A stretch of 6,303 nt of DNA. Origin: JAFGED01 sp964551295 (GTDB lineage Bacteria; Chloroflexota; Anaerolineae; B4-G1). Below are positions 1 to 4,734 of the stretch, one piece after another (the first letter of the stretch is position 1; the number at the start of each line of letters is the position of its first letter). Made by a program: the position numbers and the translations under genes. The stretch is taken from the NCBI GenBank assembly GCA_964551295.1, contig CAZKDJ010000227.1, forward strand, positions 1 through 6,303. Direction: 5' to 3'. Under the pieces are notes generated by a model. That model saw nothing but the letters and a program-made list of their open reading frames with translations. It searched no databases and had not been told where the DNA came from.

Positions 1-5
1 GACAT
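1..5 (-). CDS. Start of a leftward gene cut by the window edge
   Basis: Only the start codon is inside the window: ATG on the minus strand at 5-3. It is preceded by a consensus ribosome binding site, AGGAGG (minus strand, 16-11), five bases upstream. That near-ideal arrangement makes a real leftward gene likely, divergent from the FHA regulator. The product cannot be told because no further codon is complete. Confidence 0.5.
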
Positions 6-10
6 TTTGT

Positions 11-16
11 CCTCCT
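11..16 (-). promoter_or_regulatory. Ribosome binding site of the leftward edge gene
   Basis: The plus-strand bases CCTCCT read AGGAGG on the minus strand, five bases before an ATG. This is the main evidence that a leftward gene begins at the window edge. Confidence 0.5.
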
Positions 17-69
17 GTTTTTCGTGATTTGTGCACCCATGTGTGCGCCAACTAGCATATCAAGTGAGT

Positions 70-85
70 GTTACGAGATCGTAAC
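70..85. promoter_or_regulatory. Operator-like inverted repeat
   Basis: The 16 bases GTTACGAGATCGTAAC form a dyad with perfect 7-base arms (GTTACGA and TCGTAAC) around a 2-base centre. It lies about 65 bases upstream of the leftward start codon at 5-3 and about 300 bases from the FHA gene. Size and placement suit a dimeric repressor or activator site for the leftward gene. The cognate regulator is unknown; one of the neighbouring regulators is possible but not shown. Confidence 0.4.
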
Positions 86-135
86 GAGTATGAAGCCTGT
101 GTGTGTTGAGAGTACTGCTTCGAAAATAAGCTGCG

Positions 136-236
136 CTGCCCCCCACCTAACCTCCCCCACCACGGGGGGAGGGACCAATTGCTCCCCTCCCTCGGTGGGA
201 GGGAGCGCGCAGATGCGCGAGGGGGAGGGGGAATAT
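136..236. repeat. Hairpin-rich intergenic element A
   Basis: This G/C-rich block contains three consecutive hairpins. The first has 8-base arms CCTCCCCC/GGGGGAGG (151-158 and 165-172). The second has arms GCTCCCCTCCC/GGGAGGGAGC (181-191 and 197-206) with one bulged C. The third has arms CGCGC/GCGCG around AGAT (206-219). Its reverse complement resembles the block at 2485-2577 in the order of its parts: a pyrimidine tract after ATTC, a CGCGC core, then CTCCCTCC and GGGAGGGG. It is probably a dispersed, REP-like intergenic repeat of the host genome. A transcription-stopping role is possible, but no T-tract follows. Confidence 0.5.
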
Positions 237-322
237 TTTCATCATTGAGAGTGCCCAATCGGGCATGGTTACTGCCTTGTTATTGGACATCGCGTTTACA
301 TCAAATTTCAATCTAGGGACCA

Positions 323-351
323 TTGCGGAAACACGGCCTATCTGCTATGAT
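323..351 (+). promoter_or_regulatory. Extended -10 promoter for the FHA/BTAD operon
   Basis: The -35 candidate is TTGCGG (323-328), then a 17-base spacer, then TATGAT (346-351). TGC lies directly before the -10 hexamer, giving an extended -10. Transcription would start near 358, leaving a leader of roughly 24 bases before the TTG start at 382. This matches the sigma-70 consensus in the -10 and spacing but only half of the -35. Confidence 0.5.
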
Positions 352-370
352 TAAGCCGATGGTCACCCCA

Positions 371-375
371 GGAGG
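371..375 (+). promoter_or_regulatory. Ribosome binding site that fixes a TTG start
   Basis: GGAGG ends six bases before TTG at 382-384. The nearby ATG at 377 is only one base from the site and is followed by CGT then TGA, so it cannot start the protein. The site therefore supports TTG as the true start of the FHA gene. Confidence 0.65.
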
Positions 376-381
376 TATGCG

Positions 382-1104
382 TTGAACAAACAACTGGCTT
401 ATCTAGAGGTACGCGGGCCGGACGGACAGGAGTTCAAAGTCGATCTGGGAAAGGATCGGGTAACGATCGGCCGGTTCCACGATTTTAACGACGTGGCGCT
501 GGAGCCCGACCCGCAGCAACTGGTCACGCGGAAGGTGCACTGCGCCATCGAGCAGGACGCACAGGGCTGGTGGGTGGTGGATAATGGCAGCGTGAACAGG
601 ACGTTCGTGCGCCAGGGCCAGGAGATGCAAGTCGTCGACGGGCGTGCCCCCATCGAGGACGGCGACGCGATCTGCATCCTGGGCCAGCTGACGGAAGCCG
701 GTCGGCCTCTCTACTGGGAGCTGACCTTCCACGATCCGCTCAACACCCAGCGCGTGGAACAGGTGCTGCACGCCGCATACCTGGAGTACGACTGGCTCCG
801 GGCCAAGCTCTACCGCATCGACGGCGCGGACCGGCAAGAGATCGAGGGCCTGCGTCCACAGGAGCACAAGCTGATCCGCTACATGGATCACCGCAATCGG
901 GCCAACGGCAACGTGCCGGTGATGTGCACGTACGAGGAGATCATCACGGCGGTCTGGGGAGACGATCCCTACCACACCGAAGGCGAGGTCTCCCACCTAG
1001 TGTGGGAGTTGCGCCAAAAGATCGAGGCGGATGCAAAGGAGCCCCAGTTCCTGCAGACGGTGCGCGGGATGGGCTACCGCCTGGTGACGCGCCCGGCGGC
1101 TTAG
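382..1104 (+). CDS. FHA domain fused to OmpR-type winged-helix DNA-binding domain
   Basis: This 240-residue cytoplasmic regulator should read phosphothreonine or a protein partner through its FHA domain and bind DNA through its C-terminus. The FHA domain covers about residues 7-100: GR at 30-31, TRKVHC at 49-54 and DNGSVNRTF at 67-75 correspond to the GR, SxxH and NGT signatures of the family. A linker (about 118-153) leads to a trans_reg_C winged helix (about 155-237): LRPQEHKLIRYM, then YEEIITAVWG, then the QTVRGMGYRLV wing typical of PhoB/OmpR. No receiver domain is present, so it is not a classical response regulator. The start is TTG with GGAGG six bases upstream. The BTAD gene follows 26 bases downstream and is probably cotranscribed. 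The FHA pocket deviates from consensus (T49 for Ser, R73 for Gly), so phosphopeptide binding is not certain. The domain call is firm; the target genes are unknown. Confidence 0.88.
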   Translation: MNKQLAYLEVRGPDGQEFKVDLGKDRVTIGRFHDFNDVALEPDPQQLVTRKVHCAIEQDAQGWWVVDNGSVNRTFVRQGQEMQVVDGRAPIEDGDAICILGQLTEAGRPLYWELTFHDPLNTQRVEQVLHAAYLEYDWLRAKLYRIDGADRQEIEGLRPQEHKLIRYMDHRNRANGNVPVMCTYEEIITAVWGDDPYHTEGEVSHLVWELRQKIEADAKEPQFLQTVRGMGYRLVTRPAA

Positions 1105-1130
1105 GAATAGTTTTGGAGGCTTGCGAGAGG

Positions 1131-2192
1131 ATGAAGCGAAACGAGGACAACCAGATGCCGATAGGGCCACGCACAGCGCGACTAGAGATCCATCTTTTGG
1201 GGGCGTTTCAGGCCACGCTGGATGGCGCGCCGCTGGACGGCATCCGCTCCGACAAGACCCGCGCGCTGCTGGCCTACCTGGCGGTGGAAGCCGGCCGCGC
1301 TCACAATCGCGGTGCGTTGAGCGCACTGTTGTGGGGCGAAAGCTCGGAGCAGGCGGCGCGGGCCAGCCTGAGATCGTCCCTCTCCAACCTGCGTCAGCGC
1401 CTGGTTCGACAGCTCACCGCCGACGGCGACTCGTTGATCCTGGACATCACCCGCCACAACGTCCAATTCGACCTCGATACCGACATCTGTCGCGTCGACG
1501 TGGCCGAGGTCGACGCTCTGATGGATGCCTGTCATGTACATAAGCATATGCATATGCACGCGCATCTGCATCACGATCTGGCCCACTGCCCAGTCTGCAT
1601 CGCGCGGCTGGAGCGGGCCGTGGCGCTATACCGAGGCGACTTTTTGGCCGGGATGGCGCTGCCCGACAGCCCCGCTTTCGACGAGTGGCGCGTGATCCAG
1701 CAAGAGCGCTACCACCAGCAGATGCTGATTGCGCTAGAAGCACTGGCCGCCTACTACGTCGCCGTTGGCAATTTGACCAAGGCGCGAGGATACATGCAGC
1801 GGCAGCTCGCGTTGGAGCCCTGGCGAGAGGAGGCCCACCGGCAGTTAATGCACGCCCTCGCTCTCGATGGCCAGCGCAGCGCCGCCCTGGCCCAGTACGA
1901 GAGCTGCCGGCGTCTGTTGGCCGACGAGCTAGGCGTGGAGCCGGCGCCGGAGACGGAGGCGCTGTACGAGGAAATCCGAGCCGGAGAGTTGGCACCACCC
2001 CAACTGACGGAACGTCCGGCGCGCCGGCAAGCGGACGCCTCTGTGGTCTGGATCGGTCTTCGCCCCAGCGCCAACACCGACCTGGACAGACTCTTTAACA
2101 CGCTGTCCGGCGCGCTGGACGAGTTCGGCGACGCCAAGCTGCACGCCTTCTTCCCCACCGGCGCTCAGGAGCCGTTCCCCCTAGCCACTTGA
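1131..2192 (+). CDS. SARP-like regulator: winged helix plus BTAD, with His/Cys cluster
   Basis: A 353-residue transcriptional activator of the SARP/AfsR type. Residues about 18-115 form the OmpR-like winged helix (LLGAF, the SDKTRALLAYLAV helix, ALLWGE, the ASLRSSLSNLRQRL recognition region). Residues about 120-283 form the helical bacterial transcriptional activation domain (ALYRGDFLAGM, ARGYMQRQLALEPWREEAHRQLM, DELGVEPAPETEALYEEI). Between them, residues 134-156 carry an unusual run of nine histidines with CPVC. After the BTAD there is only an unrecognised tail (about 301-353), with no NB-ARC ATPase or TPR region as in AfsR. The frame is open further upstream, but 1131 starts after the FHA stop; GGAGG at 1115-1119 is a little far (11 bases). 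ATG at 1155 with GAGG eight bases upstream is a good alternative. It probably acts with the FHA protein encoded just upstream. Confidence 0.88.
   Translation: MKRNEDNQMPIGPRTARLEIHLLGAFQATLDGAPLDGIRSDKTRALLAYLAVEAGRAHNRGALSALLWGESSEQAARASLRSSLSNLRQRLVRQLTADGDSLILDITRHNVQFDLDTDICRVDVAEVDALMDACHVHKHMHMHAHLHHDLAHCPVCIARLERAVALYRGDFLAGMALPDSPAFDEWRVIQQERYHQQMLIALEALAAYYVAVGNLTKARGYMQRQLALEPWREEAHRQLMHALALDGQRSAALAQYESCRRLLADELGVEPAPETEALYEEIRAGELAPPQLTERPARRQADASVVWIGLRPSANTDLDRLFNTLSGALDEFGDAKLHAFFPTGAQEPFPLAT
1530..1598 (+). other. Histidine-rich, CPVC-containing segment of the BTAD protein
   Basis: These codons encode residues 134-156: a Cys, then alternating His residues (HVHKHMHMHAHLHH), then DLAHCPVC. 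The DNA is locally repetitive, with tandem CATATG-type units around 1545-1556, so the run may have grown by slippage. Related Chloroflexota BTAD proteins often have a shorter His plus CxxC signature directly before the ALYRGDFL helix, so a metal site (zinc or another transition metal) is a fair inference. It is not proven. Confidence 0.6.
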
Positions 2193-2200
2193 CGCACGCC

Positions 2201-2431
2201 TCAGCTTTCCGATTCCCTGACGACGAGCGGCACGTAAAACCAAAAGAGCGCCGCCTCATCCGCGCCGAGGTCGGGCAGTAGGTGAATGGGTCTTGGGTCG
2301 CCGTCTATGTCGCTCGTCACCCCTGTGCTCACCCCCGCGTCGATCGCCGCCGAGCCCGGTGCCAGATGATACGGATGTGCGGCGTCGGCGGCAAAGGCCG
2401 GCGTGCCATTGAAGGAGCCAAGCACCCTCAT
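2201..2431 (-). pseudogene. C-terminal remnant of a beta-helix (choice-of-anchor type) exoprotein
   Basis: The 76-codon frame encodes NGTPAFAADAAHPYHLAPGS, AAIDAG, DIDGDPRP and PDLGADE. This is the characteristic C-terminal end of secreted right-handed parallel beta-helix proteins. It finishes with FYVPLVVRESES, like the YLPLVLR-type tails I know from exported Chloroflexota proteins. The complete proteins run to hundreds of residues and begin with a signal peptide. Here everything upstream is missing: a TGA lies one codon before the first ATG, no ribosome binding site is visible, and no other frame continues the homology. The genuine stop (2203-2201) is intact. It therefore looks like the surviving 3' end of a deleted gene, on the opposite strand and eight bases from the BTAD stop. 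A gene finder could list it as a small hypothetical protein. Confidence 0.65.
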
Positions 2432-2484
2432 AAGTCACTAACGGCCTGGTGGCAAGGGGTAAACTAGTATATCTTTAAACCGGG

Positions 2485-2577
2485 GAATCCCCCTCCCCTA
2501 CGCGCGCGTACTCGCGCCTTTGCGCGTACCCGCGCCTTTGCGCGTACTCGCGCACCCCCTCCCTCCAGGGGAGGGGA
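2485..2577. repeat. Hairpin-rich intergenic element B
   Basis: The order of parts is AATCCCCCTCCCC, a CGCGC-rich core expanded into an 18-bp tandem array, then CCCCCTCCCTCC with GGGGAGGGG. The last part folds as a hairpin (CCCCTCC at 2556-2562 with GGAGGGG at 2570-2576). It matches the reverse complement of the block at 136-236, with a longer core here. It sits between the beta-helix remnant and the glycosyltransferase gene. A dispersed non-coding repeat is the likeliest reading; the frame crossing it on the minus strand only encodes repeated Ala-Lys-Ala-Arg-Val-Arg. Confidence 0.5.
2504..2553. repeat. 18-bp tandem repeat array, 2.8 copies
   Basis: The unit is GCGCGTACYCGCGCCTTT. Copy 1 is 2504-2521, copy 2 is 2522-2539 and partial copy 3 is 2540-2553. 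The copies differ only by T or C at one position. Each unit contains the near-palindrome GCGCG-TAC-YCGCGC and can form a small hairpin. It forms the core of the surrounding intergenic element. Confidence 0.75.
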
Positions 2578-2599
2578 AACTGGCGGCGGGTGCGACAAC

Positions 2600-2627
2600 T
2601 CGACAAACGAGGCGATTGTGAGATAAT
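2600..2627 (+). promoter_or_regulatory. Possible promoter at the glycosyltransferase start
   Basis: TCGACA (2600-2605) and GATAAT (2622-2627) each match five of six consensus sigma-70 bases, with a 16-base spacer. Transcription would begin near 2634. The -10 overlaps the ATG at 2626, so if it is used the real start would be ATG 2638 on a nearly leaderless mRNA, or a later start. Chance matches of this quality do occur. Confidence 0.3.
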
Positions 2628-3357
2628 GGGCCGCAGAATGCCTCACGCGCAACACGCTGCCGAGCCCCGGCCAGACGAACCCCCTATCTTAGCCCTCATC
2701 CCCGCCTGGAACGAAGCGACTCGCATCGGTCCCATCATAGAGGCGACGCGCGTTCACCTGCCGGTGCTGGTGGTGGACGATGGCTCCCGCGATGACACGG
2801 CGGCCGAGGCAGAGCGGGCCGGCGCCACGGTCGTGCGCCACCACCGGAACCGGGGCAAGGGCGCGGCGCTGATGACGGGTTTTGGCTGGGCGCTGGCGCA
2901 CGGCTACGAGGCCGTCCTCACCCTCGACGCCGACGGCCAGCACGACCCGGCCGACATCCCCGCGTTCCTCGCGGCCCACGAATCGGCAGCCGGCGACCTG
3001 ATCATCGGGCGGCGCGATTTCAGCCAGATGCCTTTCCCGCGCTCCTGGGCCAACCCTTTTGGATCGTGGCTGCTCTCCCGGGTGCTGGGCGCACGCATCG
3101 ACGACAATCAGAGTGGCTTCCGCTTGTATAGCCGCCGCCTCCTGGAGGAGACCGAGTTGACCGCCAACGGGTTCGAGATGGAAGTGGAGGTGATCATCCG
3201 GGCGATGGACAAGGGAATGCGCGTTGCCTGGGTGGATATCCGCACCATCTATGGCATCGGCAAGGTGAGCCACTTTCACCCGATCAAGGACTCGATCCGC
3301 TTTATGCAGATGGTGTGGTGGGCGCGGATGCAAAGGCGTATGATCCGTGATGCGTGA
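2626..3357 (+). CDS. Family 2 glycosyltransferase, DPM/DPG-synthase-like
   Basis: This enzyme probably transfers a sugar from a nucleotide sugar to a polyprenyl phosphate or similar acceptor at the cytoplasmic face of the membrane. The GT-A fold is clear over most of the 243 residues: ALIPAWNE (23-30), VVDDGSRDDT (49-58), RGKGAAL (76-82), the metal-binding LDADGQHDP (100-108), IIGRRDF (126-132), DNQSGFRLYSRR (160-171) and FEMEVEVIIRA near the catalytic end. This set matches dolichyl-phosphate-mannose-synthase-like bacterial GT2 enzymes. No membrane helices or GtrA-type domain follow. The start is uncertain: GTG 2590, ATG 2626 and ATG 2638 are in frame and none has a well-spaced ribosome binding site; the conserved domain begins near residue 20, so all are compatible. 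It stands alone and converges on dnaN. Sugar and acceptor cannot be told. Confidence 0.88.
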   Translation: MGRRMPHAQHAAEPRPDEPPILALIPAWNEATRIGPIIEATRVHLPVLVVDDGSRDDTAAEAERAGATVVRHHRNRGKGAALMTGFGWALAHGYEAVLTLDADGQHDPADIPAFLAAHESAAGDLIIGRRDFSQMPFPRSWANPFGSWLLSRVLGARIDDNQSGFRLYSRRLLEETELTANGFEMEVEVIIRAMDKGMRVAWVDIRTIYGIGKVSHFHPIKDSIRFMQMVWWARMQRRMIRDA

Positions 3358-3414
3358 TCCGTGATTGTGCCCTGACGTCGACCTCCTCACGTATCACGTT
3401 TCACGCGTCACGCC
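3346..3414. repeat. Opposed arrays of 7-bp repeats
   Basis: On the plus strand CGTGA occurs at 3346, 3353 and 3360, exactly seven bases apart (units CGTGATG, CGTGATC, CGTGATT). After a short spacer TCACG, its reverse complement, occurs at 3387, 3394, 3401 and 3408, again exactly seven apart (TCACGTA, TCACGTT, TCACGCG, TCACGCC). The two arrays can pair as an imperfect long hairpin. The left array supplies the last codons and stop of the glycosyltransferase gene (TGA at 3355-3357). Confidence 0.7.
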
Positions 3415-3425
3415 TTCCAAGACAA

Positions 3426-3453
3426 AAACGCCCTCGATGACCCGAGGGCGTTT
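3426..3453. terminator. Bidirectional intrinsic terminator
   Basis: A perfect 11-base stem (AAACGCCCTCG at 3426-3436 with CGAGGGCGTTT at 3443-3453) closes a 6-base loop. Read leftward, the stem ends in a run of five T, giving a good terminator for dnaN, whose stop is about 20 bases before it. Read rightward it ends in TTTGATATTT and can also stop transcripts from the glycosyltransferase gene. Confidence 0.85.
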
Positions 3454-3472
3454 GATATTTCCAGCGCCTGTG

Positions 3473-4606
3473 CTATCGCCCCAAGTGCATCGGCATGATC
3501 ACGTGAGTAAAGTCGGTGTCGCCGATGGGCCGAAGGACACCCGGGCTTGAGGACGTGGTTGTATCCAGCCCCACCTGCGGGGTGCCGACCACCGAGAGTA
3601 CGTCGATCAGGTACCTGACGTTAAAGGCCACCTCGACCTCCTCTCCCTCGATGCTGGCGTCCAGCTCGCTCACGTCGTCGCCGGTCTCGGCCGAGGTGGC
3701 GGAGACGATCATGCTGCCCGGCGCCAGCTCGGAGCCGGGCTTGATGTGCAGACGGGCGATGTGGGCCGCGTCGCGGGCAAAGATGAGGGCTGTCTTGCAC
3801 GCCTTGACGAACCCGGCCGTATCGACCACCGTGTGCGTTGTGCGGTCCTTGGGGATGATCTGCCGGTAGTCGGGAAAGTTTCCATCGATCAACTGCGATA
3901 CGAGCACAATGTCCGTGAGCTGAAAGATGACCTGGTTGCGCGTGGGGGTCACCGTGATGGTCACGGGATCCTCCTGCTCGCCGCTGACGCGCCCCAGCTC
4001 GGTCAACGCCCGCGAGGGCACGATGATGCTGAAGGGATCGGGCACGGCGCGGGGCAGATCGACGGTGCGCACCGAGAGGCGGAACCCGTCGGCGGCGGCC
4101 AGCGTGAGCTGCGCGTCCTCGAACTTTGTCAGGACACCGGTGAGGATGGGGCGGCTTTCGTCGGTGGCGGCGGCCAGGGCGACCTGTGCGATCGCTGTGC
4201 GCAGCACCTCAGGATCGATGAGGATGCCGCCCTCCCCCTCGGGCTCGGGCACGAGTGGAAACTCTTGCGCATCGATGCCCTTGATATTGGCCTCGCTGCG
4301 ACCGGCTTGCAGATTGAGCGTCTGCGTGCGCTCGACCAGCTCCATATCCACCCGCTCCGGCGGCAGCGCGTTGACCAGATCGATGAACGTGCGCGCCGGG
4401 ACGGTGGTCGCTCCCTCCTCCTCCACCTTGGCGCCGATCCAGCAGCTGATGCCCACCTCCAGATTGGTGGCGGAGAGCTTGAGCCGCCCGTTGTCGGTTG
4501 CCAGGAGCACGTTGCCCAGCACGGGCAGCGTCGAGCGGGGGGAGACTGCGCGCCCAACGACGCTCAGGCCTTTCGCGAGGTTTTCTTGTAGGCAGGAGAC
4601 CTTCAT
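3473..4606 (-). CDS. dnaN: DNA polymerase III beta subunit (sliding clamp)
   Basis: The ring-shaped dimeric clamp tethers DNA polymerase III and repair polymerases to DNA. The 377 residues match the family's usual length of about 365-380 and its three repeated domains (about 1-125, 126-252, 253-377). Diagnostic stretches are STLPVLGNVLL (25-35), TDESRPILTGV (148-158), DGFRLS (173-178), LIDGNFPDYRQIIP (239-252), FNVRYLIDVL (328-337) and SSPGVLRP ending in MPMHLGR. The hydrophobic peptide-binding cleft is recognisable (G174, R176, L177, P245, R248, P372, M373). The Arg of the usual MPMRL end is His, and two residues extend the C-terminus. The start has AAGGAGGG upstream with about nine bases of spacing and its own promoter. 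No dnaA, recF or clear DnaA boxes are nearby, so this is not visibly an origin region. Confidence 0.97.
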   Translation of the reverse strand: MKVSCLQENLAKGLSVVGRAVSPRSTLPVLGNVLLATDNGRLKLSATNLEVGISCWIGAKVEEEGATTVPARTFIDLVNALPPERVDMELVERTQTLNLQAGRSEANIKGIDAQEFPLVPEPEGEGGILIDPEVLRTAIAQVALAAATDESRPILTGVLTKFEDAQLTLAAADGFRLSVRTVDLPRAVPDPFSIIVPSRALTELGRVSGEQEDPVTITVTPTRNQVIFQLTDIVLVSQLIDGNFPDYRQIIPKDRTTHTVVDTAGFVKACKTALIFARDAAHIARLHIKPGSELAPGSMIVSATSAETGDDVSELDASIEGEEVEVAFNVRYLIDVLSVVGTPQVGLDTTTSSSPGVLRPIGDTDFTHVIMPMHLGR

Positions 4607-4615
4607 CGGTGTAGC

Positions 4616-4623
4616 CCTCCTTG
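4616..4623 (-). promoter_or_regulatory. Ribosome binding site of dnaN
   Basis: On the minus strand these bases read AAGGAGGG, a near-perfect Shine-Dalgarno sequence about nine bases before the dnaN ATG. It confirms that start and suggests strong translation. Confidence 0.75.
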
Positions 4624-4650
4624 TAAGTAAAATAGGTGTTATTGCAGAAC

Positions 4651-4679
4651 AGTATACACCAACTCGGTAAGCCGCACAA
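4651..4679 (-). promoter_or_regulatory. Promoter of dnaN
   Basis: Reading leftward, -35 TTGTGC (4679-4674), a 17-base spacer and -10 TATACT (4656-4651) precede dnaN. The -10 matches five of six consensus bases. Transcription would start near 4644, giving a leader of about 38 bases that includes the strong ribosome binding site. Confidence 0.5.
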
Positions 4680-4706
4680 GTACAACTTCTTACGGTCGCC
4701 TTTGGC

Positions 4707-4724
4707 GCTTACAAATGCTTACAA
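4707..4724. promoter_or_regulatory. Direct repeat one helical turn apart, upstream of dnaN promoter
   Basis: GCTTACAA occurs at 4707-4714 and again at 4717-4724, ten bases apart. On the dnaN strand this is two TTGTAAGC boxes on one face of the helix, starting about 28 bases upstream of the -35. The placement suits an activator site such as one bound by an OmpR-type winged-helix dimer. The binding protein is unknown. Confidence 0.35.
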
Positions 4725-4734
4725 GGTGCGTTCA

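Larger units (their letters stand above)
17..370. other. Intergenic spacer between divergent genes
   Basis: About 360 bases separate the leftward edge gene from the rightward FHA gene. No convincing coding region was found: the short frames at 24-248 and 52-258 lack ribosome binding sites, and they run through low-complexity C/G tracts. The spacer holds an operator-like palindrome (70-85), a hairpin-rich repeat (136-236), a small hairpin with arms TGCCC/GGGCA (252-265) and an extended -10 promoter (323-351). The first 120 bases and the stretch 235-350 are clearly more AT-rich than the surrounding genes, as expected for a regulatory region. Confidence 0.6.

Noticed and set aside
252..265. Intrinsic terminator (TGCCC/GGGCA hairpin)
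   Set aside because: Only five base pairs and no T-tract on either side.
377..385. ATG-CGT-TGA mini-frame overlapping the TTG start, a possible attenuator
   Set aside because: Only one base separates it from the ribosome binding site, which is too close for efficient initiation; the simplest reading is chance beside the TTG start.
403..996. 197-codon leftward open frame over the FHA gene
   Set aside because: The FHA/winged-helix frame on the plus strand has clear domain motifs, promoter and ribosome binding site; this frame has none.
924..1130. Upstream extension of the BTAD frame into the FHA gene
   Set aside because: The 69 extra residues are Gly/Arg-rich shadow sequence of the FHA gene; the conserved winged helix starts after 1131 and upstream extension would overlap the FHA domain protein by about 180 bases.
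1447..1998. 183-codon leftward frame inside the BTAD gene
   Set aside because: Arg/Ala/Pro-rich shadow product with no recognisable motif, opposite a well-supported domain protein.
2464..2655. Leftward 63-codon frame with repeated Ala-Lys-Ala-Arg-Val-Arg
   Set aside because: It merely translates the 18-bp tandem array and C/G tracts; no ribosome binding site or conserved part.
3346..3414. CRISPR array
   Set aside because: The repeat unit is 7 bp with no 25-40 bp repeats or unique spacers.
3746..4591. 281-codon rightward open frame over dnaN
   Set aside because: It is a shadow of dnaN in the opposite strand, caused by high GC; the protein is low in hydrophobic core pattern, matches no family, and lacks a ribosome binding site.
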